From positions 1-48,785 of the forward strand of contig JAOZVV010000093.1 of assembly GCA_025869365.1 (NCBI GenBank): a stretch of 48,785 bases of DNA, in the 5' to 3' direction. The notes under the pieces were generated by a model. That model saw nothing but the letters and a program-made list of their open reading frames with translations. It made no database searches and was not told the origin of the DNA. Shown piece after piece: positions 25,866 through 34,142 of the stretch (position 1 is its first letter; each line of letters begins with the position of its first letter). This stretch comes from Pseudonocardia sp. GTDB lineage: Bacteria > Actinomycetota > Actinomycetes > Mycobacteriales > Pseudonocardiaceae. Position numbers and translations under genes: made by a program.

Positions 25866-25902
25866 AGCGATTTAATGCAGGTGCTTGTGGTCTCATGCCC
25901 CT

Positions 25903-27105
25903 GTGGACTTCGAACCCAGTGCCGTCGCGGCCGACTACGCCAAGCGCATGCGCGCCTTCCTCGACGAGGAGGTGCTGCCTGCGGAAGCCGGCTACGACGC
26001 CTGGCGAGCCGAGCGCCGGGGCACACCGCAGGAGTGGGACCTGCCCCCGGTCGTCGAGGAGCTGAAGGTCAAGGCCCGCGCCCAGGGGCTGTGGAACCTG
26101 TTCCTGCCGGCCATCTCGGGCCTGTCGAACCTGGAGTACGCCGCCGTGGCGGAGGTGTCCGGCTGGTCCCCCGTCATCGCGCCGGAGGTCATCAACTGCC
26201 AGGCCCCGGACACCGGGAACATGGAGACCCTGCACCTGTTCGGCACCCCCGAGCAGAAGGAGCAGTGGCTCGCCCCGCTGCTCGAGGGCGAGATCCGGTC
26301 GGCGTTCGCCATGACGGAGCCCGCGGTGGCCTCCTCCGACGCCACCAACATCGAGACGCTGATCACCCGTGACGGCGACGACTACGTCATCAACGGCCGC
26401 AAGTGGTGGATCTCCGGCGCCGCGGACGAGCGCTGCAAGATCTTCATCGTCATGGGCAAGACCGACGTCGACGCCCCGCGCCACCGCCAGCAGTCGATGA
26501 TCCTGGTGCCGAGGGACACCCCCGGCCTGGAGATCCTGCGCCACCTCCCGACCTTCGGCTACCAGGACCAGCACGGGCACTCCGAGCTGCGGCTCACGGA
26601 CGTGCGGGTGCCCGCGACGAACCTGCTGGGCGAGGAGGGCGGCGGCTTCGCCATCGCCCAGGCCCGCCTCGGCCCCGGCCGCATCCACCACTGCATGCGG
26701 CTGATCGGCATGGCCGAGCGTGCGGTCGAGCTGATGGTGAAGCGCGCCAAGGACCGCGTCGCGTTCGGCAAGCCGCTGGCCGAGCAGGGCGTGGTGCGCG
26801 AGCAGATCGCACTGTCCCGCATGGAGATCGAGCAGGCCCGCCTGCTCGTGCTCAAGACCGCGTGGCTGATCGACAAGTTCGGCGCGAAGGGCGCGGCGTC
26901 CGAGATCGCCTCGATCAAGGTCGTCGTGCCGCGGATGGCGTGCACGGTGATCGACCGGGCGATGCAGATCCACGGCGGTGCCGGGATCAGCGACGAGACC
27001 CCGCTGGCCTACTTCTACACGTGGGCCCGCGCCCTGCGCTTCGCCGACGGCCCGGACGAGGTGCACATCCGCAGCGTCGCCCGGCAGGAGCTCGGCCGGC
27101 ACTGA
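25903..27105 (+). CDS. Acyl-CoA dehydrogenase family flavoprotein
   Basis: About 400 residues of the FAD-dependent ACAD family. It has the N-terminal helical domain ([18 protein letters not shown]), a middle domain with [15 protein letters not shown] and [16 protein letters not shown] (FAD/substrate contacts), and a C-terminal helical domain with [20 protein letters not shown] and [19 protein letters not shown]. The pattern resembles the ACAD10/11-like and FadE-like group. GTG 25903 is preferred; a TTG at 25885 is also in frame. It sits between the mod genes and moaA with no obvious pathway link. The substrate acyl chain is unknown. Confidence 0.92.
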   Translation: MDFEPSAVAADYAKRMRAFLDEEVLPAEAGYDAWRAERRGTPQEWDLPPVVEELKVKARAQGLWNLFLPAISGLSNLEYAAVAEVSGWSPVIAPEVINCQAPDTGNMETLHLFGTPEQKEQWLAPLLEGEIRSAFAMTEPAVASSDATNIETLITRDGDDYVINGRKWWISGAADERCKIFIVMGKTDVDAPRHRQQSMILVPRDTPGLEILRHLPTFGYQDQHGHSELRLTDVRVPATNLLGEEGGGFAIAQARLGPGRIHHCMRLIGMAERAVELMVKRAKDRVAFGKPLAEQGVVREQIALSRMEIEQARLLVLKTAWLIDKFGAKGAASEIASIKVVVPRMACTVIDRAMQIHGGAGISDETPLAYFYTWARALRFADGPDEVHIRSVARQELGRH

Positions 27106-27153
27106 GCCCCTGCCGGCACCGAGCCCGGCCGGCACCTGTCACCCACGGCCAAG

Positions 27154-27186
27154 CGTCCTGTCCGGCCGCCCCGGCCGGACAGGACG
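27154..27186. terminator. Strong hairpin terminator after the acyl-CoA dehydrogenase gene
   Basis: Perfect 15-base arms (27154-27168 and 27172-27186, beginning CGTCCTGTCCGG) around a 3-nt CCC loop, 48 bp past the stop. No T tract follows. This separates the gene from moaA. Confidence 0.8.
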
Positions 27187-27267
27187 AACCGGCCGAACCG
27201 GACCGCGTCTGCGCCCCGCTCCGAGCCATGCCACCGCATCTGCGGAGCGCGCTGACCTGGCGTTTTC

Positions 27268-27285
27268 GGTCATGGCCGGAGATCG
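27268..27285. promoter_or_regulatory. Sequence motif upstream of moaA shared with the coxS upstream region
   Basis: GGTCATGGCCGGAGATCG, 23 bp before the moaA GTG. An 18-bp near copy (two transitions) lies at 37289-37306, about 150 bp upstream of coxS and in the opposite orientation relative to transcription. A common regulator of two molybdenum-related units is possible but not shown. Confidence 0.3.
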
Positions 27286-27308
27286 CCGCGGACGGCTAGG
27301 CTCGGGGT

Positions 27309-28370
27309 GTGACGGCAACCGAACTCGGCCTCCCCGCGATCAAGGGGATCCCCACCCGAGACCCCAGCCGCCCGGAGGACCCCAGGCTGATCGACACCTT
27401 CGGTCGGGTCGCGACGGATCTGCGGATCTCACTGACGGACCGCTGCAACCTGCGGTGCACCTACTGCATGCCCGCCGAGGGCCTGGAGTGGATGCCCCGC
27501 GACGAGCAGCTCACCGACACGGAGCTGATGCGGCTCATCACGATCGCGGTGCGGGACCTCGGGGTCCACGAGCTGCGCTTCACCGGCGGCGAGCCGCTGC
27601 TGCGCAAGGGTCTCGAGGAGCTCATCGCCGCCTCGGCCGCTCTCGAGCCGCGGCCGGACATCTCGTTGACCACCAACGGGATCGGCCTCGCCCGCCGCGC
27701 GGAGGCGCTCGCCGCCGCCGGGGTGAACCGGCTCAACGTCTCGATGGACACCCTGCGCCAGGAGCGCTTCGCCACGATCACCCGCCGGGACCGCCTCAGC
27801 GACGTCCTCGACGGCCTCGCCGCCGCCCGCGCCGCCGGCCTCGCCCCGGTGAAGATCAACACCGTGCTGCTGCGCGGCATGAACGACGACGAGGCGGCGG
27901 ACCTGCTCGCCTTCGCGGTCGAGCACGGCTACGAGCTCCGGTTCATCGAGCAGATGCCGCTCGACGCCCAGCACGGCTGGGAACGCACCGAGATGATCAC
28001 CGCGGGCGAGATCATGGAGAAGCTGGCCGAGCGCTTCACCCTGACCCCGGACGGCGAGGAGCGCGGCGGCGCCCCGGCCGAGCGCTTCCTGGTCGACGGC
28101 GGCCCGGCCCGCGTCGGCGTCATCGCCTCGGTCACCCGGCCGTTCTGCGGCGCCTGCGACCGCACCCGCCTGACCGCGGACGGGCAGATCCGCTCGTGCC
28201 TGTTCGCCCGCACCGAGACGGACCTGCGGGCGCTGCTGCGCGGCGGTTCGGACGACCGCGAGATCGCCGACACCTGGCGGAACGCCATGTGGGGCAAGCT
28301 CGCCGGCCACGGCATCGACGATCCCGGCTTCCTGCAGCCGGACCGCCCGATGAGCGCGATCGGGGGCTGA
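27309..28370 (+). CDS. moaA: GTP 3',8-cyclase MoaA (molybdenum cofactor synthesis)
   Basis: A 353-residue radical SAM enzyme that with MoaC converts GTP to cyclic pyranopterin monophosphate. The SAM cluster motif is DRCNLRCTYCMPAEG (CxxxCxxC, about residues 44-51), followed by FTGGEPLLRKG. The second cluster motif is PFCGACDRTRLTADGQ and SCLF (three Cys). The C-terminus ends in a Gly-Gly pair, required in MoaA. GTG 27309 is the start. moaD follows 14 bp after the stop. moaC and moaE are not in the window. Confidence 0.97.
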   Translation: MTATELGLPAIKGIPTRDPSRPEDPRLIDTFGRVATDLRISLTDRCNLRCTYCMPAEGLEWMPRDEQLTDTELMRLITIAVRDLGVHELRFTGGEPLLRKGLEELIAASAALEPRPDISLTTNGIGLARRAEALAAAGVNRLNVSMDTLRQERFATITRRDRLSDVLDGLAAARAAGLAPVKINTVLLRGMNDDEAADLLAFAVEHGYELRFIEQMPLDAQHGWERTEMITAGEIMEKLAERFTLTPDGEERGGAPAERFLVDGGPARVGVIASVTRPFCGACDRTRLTADGQIRSCLFARTETDLRALLRGGSDDREIADTWRNAMWGKLAGHGIDDPGFLQPDRPMSAIGG

Positions 28371-28384
28371 GGAGGATGACGGCC

Positions 28385-28711
28385 ATGAGCCCCGGCACCA
28401 CCACGACCCGCACGGCTACGACCCGCACCGCTACGACCCGCACGGCCACGACCCGCACGGCCACGCTGACGGTCCGGTACTTCGCGGCGGCCCGCGCGGC
28501 CGCCGGCGTCATGGACGAGACCGTCGAGGTGCCCGCGGGCCCCCCCGTCGACGGGCTCGCGGAGACCCTCGCCGCCCGGCACGGCGCGGAGCTGGCGAAG
28601 GTGCTGCCCCGCTGCTCCTACCTGGTGGACGAGTTCGCCGTGCGGGACCGCGCCCTCGTGCTGGCGCACGGCGCCACCGTGGACGTCCTCCCGCCCTTCG
28701 CCGGCGGCTGA
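28385..28711 (+). CDS. moaD: MoaD/ThiS-like sulfur carrier (molybdopterin synthase small subunit) with repeat-bearing N-terminus
   Basis: 108 residues. The ubiquitin-like fold begins at LTVRYFAAARAAAGVMDETV and ends VDVLPPFAGG, with the C-terminal Gly-Gly that is thiocarboxylated for sulfur transfer. The N-terminus carries an unusual extension of TTRTA repeats encoded by four 15-bp units. ATG 28385 has GGAGG nine bases upstream; ATG 28376 lies too close to that site. It is the natural partner of moaA just upstream. The last 94 bp overlap the 3' end of the convergent FUSC gene. Confidence 0.9.
   Translation: MSPGTTTTRTATTRTATTRTATTRTATLTVRYFAAARAAAGVMDETVEVPAGPPVDGLAETLAARHGAELAKVLPRCSYLVDEFAVRDRALVLAHGATVDVLPPFAGG
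28403..28462 (+). repeat. Four 15-bp tandem repeats in the moaD 5' end
   Basis: Units ACGACCCGCACGGCT, ACGACCCGCACCGCT, ACGACCCGCACGGCC and ACGACCCGCACGGCC each encode TTRTA. The repeat keeps the reading frame, so copy number could vary between strains without destroying MoaD. Confidence 0.9.
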
Positions 28712-31251
28712 ACCCTGCCCCCGGCGACGGGAGGCCGGTGCCGGGCGGGATCGGGCCGGTCGAGGGCGATGTCGTGGGCGAGGGCGCCGTCCGGCACCAG
28801 CACCCAGTCCGCGACCGGCTCGCCCGCGCTCCCGGACGGGCCGGTGGGGGTGCAGATCAGCAGGTGGATCCCCGCCTCCGGCGGGGTCAGCCGGTAACCG
28901 CCGTCCGGTGCGGTCGTGGCCCGCCCCCGCTGCCGTCCCCGCACGTCGACGAGGGTGATCGTGGCCTGCGCCGGGACACCGCCGGACACCACCCGCCCGG
29001 CCAGCTCCCGGGCCGGCTCGACGGGCGCCCCGCCCGTCTCGGGGGCGGCGGACAGGACGACGCCGGAGGATCCGCCGAGGGACGCCAGTGCCTCGTGCAG
29101 GTAGCCGAGCTCGTGCACCAGTGCCCGGACCCGCTGGTCCGCGACGTCGATCCCGGCGAGCAGGTCCGCCGTCGCCGTCACGGCGACGGGGTCCGGCCGG
29201 GGGTCCTCGGCGCGCAGGGCCTCCAGCAGCACGCCGATGCCCTCGACCGCGGAGGCGAGCACGGCACGTCGCGCGCCGTCGAGGTCGCGGTCCTGCTCCG
29301 CGAGGTGGGCCAGCCTGCGGGCGTGGTGCGCGAGCGCGGTGTAGGTCCGCAGGCGTCGCTGACGGTCGGCGTCCGGGGCGAACAGCACCGGCCGGACCAG
29401 GGGCCTGGTCAGCACCAGGAGCTGGTGCAGGCGGGCGTCCAGGGCCCGGGCATCCGCGTGCAGGTCGACGTCCGCGTCCGGGTCCCGCAGCCGCCGCCCG
29501 AGGCCCTGCAGGAGGGTGTCCAGCTGGTCGAGGATCAGCCGGCGGGCGAGGGTGGCGGCGGTCCCGGCCCGGGTCGGCAGCACGAGCAGCGCGACCGCGC
29601 AGCCGATGACGCCGCCGATCGCCGTCTCCTCCAGGCGGAGCACCATCAGCGCCGGGGTGAACGTGCCGATCAGCGCGTAGAGCTCGCCGAGCAGCAGCGT
29701 GATGAAGAACGTCATCAGCGCGTAGGACACCCGCAGCAGGTAGAACGCCCCGAAGATGCTCAGCAGCGCGATCGGCAGCCCGACCTCGATCGAGTGCCCG
29801 GTCAGCGCGACGAGCGGGATGGCGAGCCCGATCCCGATCAGGGTGCCGAGCACGCGGTTCACGGCCTTGGCCACCGTCTCCGCCGAGGTCGCCGTCCCGG
29901 TGAACGCGATGAACGCGGCGAGCACCGCCCAGTAGTAGCGCTGTCCGGAGACGGCGTCCCCGACGGCGATCGCGAGCGCGGTGGCGATCCCGACCTGCAC
30001 GGCCTGGCGGGTGGAGAGCGAGAGCCGGGTCCACCATCGCCCGCCGGAGCCGTCCAGCATCTCCTGGACCGTCTTCGCCGCACCCGGCATCGCTCCGCCG
30101 AACAGCTGGACCGCGGGCACGAAGCCCGCCCCGGGTCCGGACTGGTCCGCCGCGGCGGGCGCGGCGGTCCAGTCCCGCCGGGCCGCGACGAGGACCTGCG
30201 CCGAGGCGGCCATCCGCCGGACGACGTGTGCGGTGTCCAGCGGGACCCCTCCCGGCTGGGTCCCGGCGGCGAGGGGCAGTGCGCCGACGAGGGACCCGGA
30301 CACGTCCTCGAGGAGTCTCGCGGCGTCCTCGACGGCGTCCCAGCGGCCGGTGCGCAGCGCGGCGAGCAGCGAGGTCGCGGGGCCCCGGACCGGCACCGGC
30401 AGCCGGTGGCCGCAGGCGGCGAGGAGCCGTGCGCCGTCGGCGACACCCGACGCGGCGAGCTCCCCGTCGAACAGGGCCCGGCGCACGGCCTCGGCCGCGG
30501 CGTCGCCGGCGACCGCGCCCGGCGACCCGAGCTGGCCGTCGATGATCAGGGCGGCCTCGTTGACCCGGACCAGCCGGCTACTGAGGGTGGCGAGCAGCTT
30601 CTCCGACCGGTGGGCGGCGGCCGGGCCGTCCGGCGGGCAGGAGGCCGCGACCAGCTCCGCCGCGGCCGCCGCGGCCGCCTGGACCCGCGCCTCGAACGCG
30701 CGGACCAGCCGTCGCAGCACCCGGTCGTTGCGGACCGGCAGGAGCACGAGGGCGAGCAGCATCGCCCAGGCGGTCGCGACGGCGATCGCGGCCAGCACGA
30801 GCGGCATCTGCTCGACCCGCAGCTGCAGGAACAGCGCGAAGAAGTAGCCGATGAAGGCGACCATGCCGGCGACGAAGTAGCGCGGCCCGAACCGGCGGAT
30901 CACGACGGCGGCGACCATCACGGCGACGAACACGACCAGCGACGCGAGCCGGTTGCGGTCGACGGACAGCGCGATCGCCATGCCCCCGGCCATGAACAGC
31001 GGGATGTGCAGCATCGTGATCGCCTGGCCGCCGCGCGTGGGGTCCGAGATGCCGAACGAGGCCATCAACGCGAGGATCGCGCCGAGCATCATGGGGATCA
31101 TCGACGGCACGCCGGCGAGCTGGGCCAGCAGGTACTCCACCAGCAACGTGGAAGCCACGGCGAGGGTCGCGCGCGCCGCGGAGGTGAGGCGGTTGAGACC
31201 GGGGTCGGACGCCGCCAGTCTGTCGTGCCACTCCGCAGATCGCCCCGTCAC
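28618..31251 (-). CDS. FUSC family membrane transporter with C-terminal carboxypeptidase-regulatory-like domain
   Basis: 877 residues. The N-terminal membrane block (residues ~25-180: ARATLAVASTLLVEYLLAQL, MIPMMLGAILALMASFG) and a second one (~415-560: AVQVGIATALAIAVGDAV, YYWAVLAAFIAFTGT, LGTLIGIGLAIPLVAL) are typical of FUSC/YccC aromatic-acid exporters, each followed by a helical cytoplasmic region. A beta-rich domain near residues 765-835 (AGRVVSGGVPAQATITLVDV, APDGGYRLTPPEAGIHLLIC) resembles carboxypeptidase-regulatory or CnaB-like modules, an unusual appendage. The last ~31 codons are antisense to moaD. The start is GTG 31251. The substrate is unknown. Confidence 0.85.
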   Translation of the reverse strand: MTGRSAEWHDRLAASDPGLNRLTSAARATLAVASTLLVEYLLAQLAGVPSMIPMMLGAILALMASFGISDPTRGGQAITMLHIPLFMAGGMAIALSVDRNRLASLVVFVAVMVAAVVIRRFGPRYFVAGMVAFIGYFFALFLQLRVEQMPLVLAAIAVATAWAMLLALVLLPVRNDRVLRRLVRAFEARVQAAAAAAAELVAASCPPDGPAAAHRSEKLLATLSSRLVRVNEAALIIDGQLGSPGAVAGDAAAEAVRRALFDGELAASGVADGARLLAACGHRLPVPVRGPATSLLAALRTGRWDAVEDAARLLEDVSGSLVGALPLAAGTQPGGVPLDTAHVVRRMAASAQVLVAARRDWTAAPAAADQSGPGAGFVPAVQLFGGAMPGAAKTVQEMLDGSGGRWWTRLSLSTRQAVQVGIATALAIAVGDAVSGQRYYWAVLAAFIAFTGTATSAETVAKAVNRVLGTLIGIGLAIPLVALTGHSIEVGLPIALLSIFGAFYLLRVSYALMTFFITLLLGELYALIGTFTPALMVLRLEETAIGGVIGCAVALLVLPTRAGTAATLARRLILDQLDTLLQGLGRRLRDPDADVDLHADARALDARLHQLLVLTRPLVRPVLFAPDADRQRRLRTYTALAHHARRLAHLAEQDRDLDGARRAVLASAVEGIGVLLEALRAEDPRPDPVAVTATADLLAGIDVADQRVRALVHELGYLHEALASLGGSSGVVLSAAPETGGAPVEPARELAGRVVSGGVPAQATITLVDVRGRQRGRATTAPDGGYRLTPPEAGIHLLICTPTGPSGSAGEPVADWVLVPDGALAHDIALDRPDPARHRPPVAGGRVQPPAKGGRTSTVAPCASTRARSRTANSSTR

Positions 31252-31276
31252 CCGTGATGCCTCTTCCCTGTCGCCC

Positions 31277-31295
31277 GTTAGTTGCTTTTGCTAAC
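31277..31295. promoter_or_regulatory. Candidate operator upstream of the FUSC gene
   Basis: GTTAG-N9-CTAAC inverted repeat, 26 bp upstream of the FUSC GTG, in a locally AT-richer stretch. It resembles the dyads used by MarR/TetR regulators of efflux genes. No regulator gene is adjacent. Confidence 0.4.
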
Positions 31296-31309
31296 TGTAT
31301 CGGGTGCAG

Positions 31310-31335
31310 GGCGCCTGGAGCGGCCCTCGGGCGCC
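31310..31335. terminator. Weak hairpin between the P1 peptidase and FUSC genes
   Basis: GGCGCC arms separated by 14 nt, just after the P1 peptidase stop on the minus strand. Each arm is self-complementary, so the assignment is weak. Confidence 0.25.
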
Positions 31336-31347
31336 ACGAACGGGTGA

Positions 31348-32376
31348 TCAGGCCTGCGCGAGCGAGCGGTAGGACGGCCAGTGACCGGCGCGGGTGGTGA
31401 CCGACGTGGCAGCCAGCACGGCGTGCACGACGGCCCGGGTCACGACGTCCGCCGCGGCTGTGTGCAGGGCGAACAGGGCCTGCGGCGGCGGCGCGGGGCG
31501 GTCCCCGGTCGCCAGGGCGAACGCGGCGTCCCCGTCCATGATCGTGTGGACGGGCGAGACCGCGCGCGCGAGGCCGTCGTGGCCCATCGTGGCGAGCCGG
31601 CCGCAGCCCGCCTTGTCCAGCGTCGCATCCGTGGCCAGCACGATCAGCGAGGTCGCCGTCCCCACCCGCGGCGTCCCGCTGCGGTCGGCCGCCTCGCGCA
31701 GCGCCCCGACGGCGTCATCCGCCGTCGGGAGTGCGGGGAACTCGCCCGGGAAGCCCAGGCGGGCGCCCAGCAGCGCGCCGGTGGCCGGGTCGACGGCGGA
31801 GCCGACCGCGTTCACCGCGACCAGCGCCGCCACGGTCGTCCCGTCCTCCAGGACCACGCTCGCGGTCCCGACGCCGCCCTTGAGCCCGCCCACGACGGCG
31901 CCCGTGCCGGCACCGGCCACGCCCTGGGTGATCGCCCCCTCCGACGCCACGTCCACGGCGTGCGCGCCGAGCGCCGCTCCCGGACGCGCGTGCACGTCGC
32001 CGCCGCGGCCCAGGTCGAAGAGCACCGCGGCGGGCACGATCGGCACGACGGCGCCCGGCACGGCGAAGCCCTCGCCCGCCGCCTCCAGCCGGGCCATCAC
32101 CCCGCCCGCGGTGTCCAGCCCGAAGGCGCTGCCGCCGCTCAGCACGATCGCGTGCACCCGGTCCACCGTGGTGCCCGGCACGAGCAGATCGGTCTCCCGG
32201 GTGCCCGGAGCGGCGCCCCGGACGTCCGCACCCGCGGCGGCCCCGCCGGGCGGCGCGAGGACGACGGTGACACCGCTGAGCGCCCCGTCCCCGGCGACCG
32301 CCGCCTGTCCGACCCGCAGGCCGGTCACGTCCGTCAGTCCGTTGCGAGGTCCGGGGCGCACGCCCCCATCCAACAC
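31348..32376 (-). CDS. P1 (S58) family peptidase, DmpA-like aminopeptidase/esterase
   Basis: About 342 residues. Family features are RNGLTDVTGLRVGQA near the N-terminus, AIVLSGGSAFGLDTAGGVMA, PIVPAAVLFDLGRGG and the autoprocessing region around AVNAVGSAVDPATG. The catalytic N-terminal nucleophile in this family is generated by self-cleavage before a Ser/Thr; a clear candidate is TSLIVLATDATLDKAG. The start is taken as GTG 32376 or GTG 32361. The upstream ATG 32415 lies inside the terminator hairpin of the cox operon and is rejected. It is a cytoplasmic hydrolase of unknown substrate. Confidence 0.87.
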   Translation of the reverse strand: MLDGGVRPGPRNGLTDVTGLRVGQAAVAGDGALSGVTVVLAPPGGAAAGADVRGAAPGTRETDLLVPGTTVDRVHAIVLSGGSAFGLDTAGGVMARLEAAGEGFAVPGAVVPIVPAAVLFDLGRGGDVHARPGAALGAHAVDVASEGAITQGVAGAGTGAVVGGLKGGVGTASVVLEDGTTVAALVAVNAVGSAVDPATGALLGARLGFPGEFPALPTADDAVGALREAADRSGTPRVGTATSLIVLATDATLDKAGCGRLATMGHDGLARAVSPVHTIMDGDAAFALATGDRPAPPPQALFALHTAAADVVTRAVVHAVLAATSVTTRAGHWPSYRSLAQA

Positions 32377-32403
32377 CCCGCCCGCCCCGGCGGTGGAACG
32401 CCA

Positions 32404-32436
32404 CAGGGCCGGCACCCCGTGGGGATACCGGCCCTG
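32404..32436. terminator. Hairpin terminator after coxG
   Basis: Perfect 9-base arms CAGGGCCGG and CCGGCCCTG, with a further inner CCCC/GGGG pairing, starting 20 bp past the coxG stop on the minus strand. Confidence 0.75.
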
Positions 32437-32455
32437 CGGTGCGGGCGGGAGCCGA

Positions 32456-33166
32456 TCAGCTGGCGCGGATCCGCCGGATGATCACGAAGATCGCCAGCAG
32501 GACGCCCAGCGCACCGGCGACCGGGGCGAGCCGCTTGAGCACCGGGGCCCCCGCGGAGTCCAGCAGGTCGATCGCGTCGATCGAGCTGCGGGTGGGGCTC
32601 GACACCGGCTTCGGTGTGGTCGCCGCCGCGGCGGGCGCGGTCGCCGGGCCACCCGTGGTCGACGGCGCGGTGGACCCGTTCGCGGACGGCGTCGCGGCGG
32701 GGGCCGGAGCCTCCTCCTGCTTGTCCGCGAGCTTGTCCGCCAGGCAGGACGAGAACTGTCCGATGATCTTGTCCGCGACGTCCGAGATCACGCCGCGGCC
32801 GAACTGCGCCGGCCGGCCGGTGATGGACATGTCGGTCACCATCGTGACCTCGGTCTTGTCCGGGCCGTCCGCGATCATCGAGCCGGTGACCTTCGCGGCG
32901 GCGGTGCCGTTGCCGCGCGAGTCACGACCGGTCGCGTCGATCACCACCGTGTGCTTCGCGTCGTCCCGCTCGATGTAGGTGCCCTTGCCCTTGTAAGTCA
33001 GGGAGATCGGGCCGAGCTTCACCTTCACCGTGCCGGTGAAGGAGTTGTCCTCGTACTCGGTGAGGGTGGCGCCCGGGAAGCAGGGCGCGACGGTCTCGGG
33101 GTTGTTCAGAGCCGCCCACGCCTCCTCGATGGGCGCTGCGATGGTGAACTTGTTCTCCAGCTTCAC
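32456..33166 (-). CDS. coxG: CoxG-like SRPBCC protein with C-terminal membrane anchor
   Basis: 236 residues. The SRPBCC domain (about 1-150) contains FTIAAPIEEAWAALNNPETV, PCFPGATLTEYEDN, GTVKVKLGPISLTYKG and the conserved FGRGVISDVADKIIGQF. A Pro/Ala/Thr-rich linker follows, then a C-terminal helix GALGVLLAIFVIIRRI. CoxG proteins tether CO-dehydrogenase-type enzymes to the membrane and mediate quinone interaction in form I systems. GTG 33166 has GAGGAGG eight bases upstream. It is separated from coxM by a strong hairpin, so its expression may be partly independent or by read-through. Confidence 0.9.
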   Translation of the reverse strand: MKLENKFTIAAPIEEAWAALNNPETVAPCFPGATLTEYEDNSFTGTVKVKLGPISLTYKGKGTYIERDDAKHTVVIDATGRDSRGNGTAAAKVTGSMIADGPDKTEVTMVTDMSITGRPAQFGRGVISDVADKIIGQFSSCLADKLADKQEEAPAPAATPSANGSTAPSTTGGPATAPAAAATTPKPVSSPTRSSIDAIDLLDSAGAPVLKRLAPVAGALGVLLAIFVIIRRIRAS

Positions 33167-33237
33167 GTGTACTGCCTCCTCGTCGCGGGCCGCACGTCCG
33201 CAGCCCGTCCGGGTGCGATGACGGCGGTAACGGCGGA

Positions 33238-33266
33238 ACGCCCGCCCGGTCGGACCGGGCGGGCGT
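33238..33266. terminator. Strong hairpin between coxM and coxG
   Basis: Perfect 13-base arms ACGCCCGCCCGGT and ACCGGGCGGGCGT around a 3-nt loop, 24 bp past the coxM stop. It may terminate or attenuate coxSLM transcription ahead of coxG. Confidence 0.75.
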
Positions 33267-33290
33267 CCCACCGTACTGGGTTGTCGTGTA

Positions 33291-34142
33291 TCAGCCGACG
33301 GCTGTGAGAACCGCCCGACCGGTGAGAACCCTGGCCAAGTGCTCACGGTAGTCCGCGGCGGCGTCCGCGTCACTCGGTGCGGCCGTGCCCTCCGTCGCGT
33401 GCTCGGCCGCGGCGCGGACCACCTCCGCCGTGGCGGCCTGCCCGACGAGCGCCGCCTCGACCCCGGGAGCCCGCAGCGGGGTGGTGCCCATGTTGGTCAG
33501 GCCGATGCGGGCCTCGGAGATGGTGCCGCCGTCGACCTTGAGCGCGGCCGCGACCGCGCACATCGACCAGGCCTGCGCGGTCCGGTTGAACTTCTCGTAG
33601 TGGCTGACCCAGCCCGTGTACTTCGGGAACCGGACCTGGGTGAGGATCTCGCCCTCGCCGATCGCCGTCGTGAAGTAGTCCACGAAGAAGTCCGCGGCCG
33701 TGACCGTGCGGGTGCCGGAGGTCCCGACGATCACGAACTCGGCCTCCAGCGCCAGCGCGACGGCGCCGAGGTCGCCGGCCGGGTCCGCGTGCGCGAGCGC
33801 GCCGCCCAGCGTGCCGCGGTGGCGGACCTGCGGGTCCGCCACCGTCGCCGTGGCCTGGGCGAGCAGCGCGACGTGCTGGGTGACCAGGCCGTCCCGCATG
33901 ACGTCGTGGTGCGGGGCCATCGCGCCGATGGCGATCCGGTCCCCGTCCTCGGAGATCGAGCGAAGCTCGGGGATGCCCCCGAGGTCGATGATCACCGACG
34001 GTGCGGCGAGCCGGAGCCGGAGCACCGGGAGCAGGCTCTGCCCACCGGCGAGGATCTTGGCGTCCTCCCCCGCGTCGACGAGGGCACGGACCGCCTCATC
34101 GACGGACGCCGGCTTGACGTAGTCGAACTTGGACGGGATCAC
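33291..34142 (-). CDS. coxM: FAD-binding medium subunit of a CO-dehydrogenase-family molybdenum hydroxylase (CoxM)
   Basis: 283 residues. The N-terminal FAD domain shows AKILAGGQSLLPVLRLRLA and ATVADPQVRHRGTLGGALAHADPAGDL, the two conserved FAD-contact segments of CoxM. A C-terminal CODH_C-like domain follows (RTAQAWSMCAVAAALKV, ISEARIGLTNMGTTPLRAPG). It relays electrons from the 2Fe-2S subunit to the external acceptor. GTG 34142 overlaps the coxL stop (GTGA), so the two are coupled. Gene order S-L-M is the order usual for form II clusters. Confidence 0.93.
   Translation of the reverse strand: MIPSKFDYVKPASVDEAVRALVDAGEDAKILAGGQSLLPVLRLRLAAPSVIIDLGGIPELRSISEDGDRIAIGAMAPHHDVMRDGLVTQHVALLAQATATVADPQVRHRGTLGGALAHADPAGDLGAVALALEAEFVIVGTSGTRTVTAADFFVDYFTTAIGEGEILTQVRFPKYTGWVSHYEKFNRTAQAWSMCAVAAALKVDGGTISEARIGLTNMGTTPLRAPGVEAALVGQAATAEVVRAAAEHATEGTAAPSDADAAADYREHLARVLTGRAVLTAVG

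Noticed and set aside
27106..27308. Moco riboswitch upstream of moaA
   Set aside because: The gap holds a simple 15-bp-arm terminator and no multi-stem structure that I can recognise as the Moco motif.
28738..31257. Plus-strand open frame of 839 codons opposite the FUSC gene
   Set aside because: No recognisable domains and low-complexity Gly/Arg/Asp content; the FUSC frame has clear membrane and domain signatures.
32377..32415. ATG start of the P1 peptidase at 32415
   Set aside because: It lies inside the terminator hairpin following coxG, and the added residues do not resemble family N-termini.
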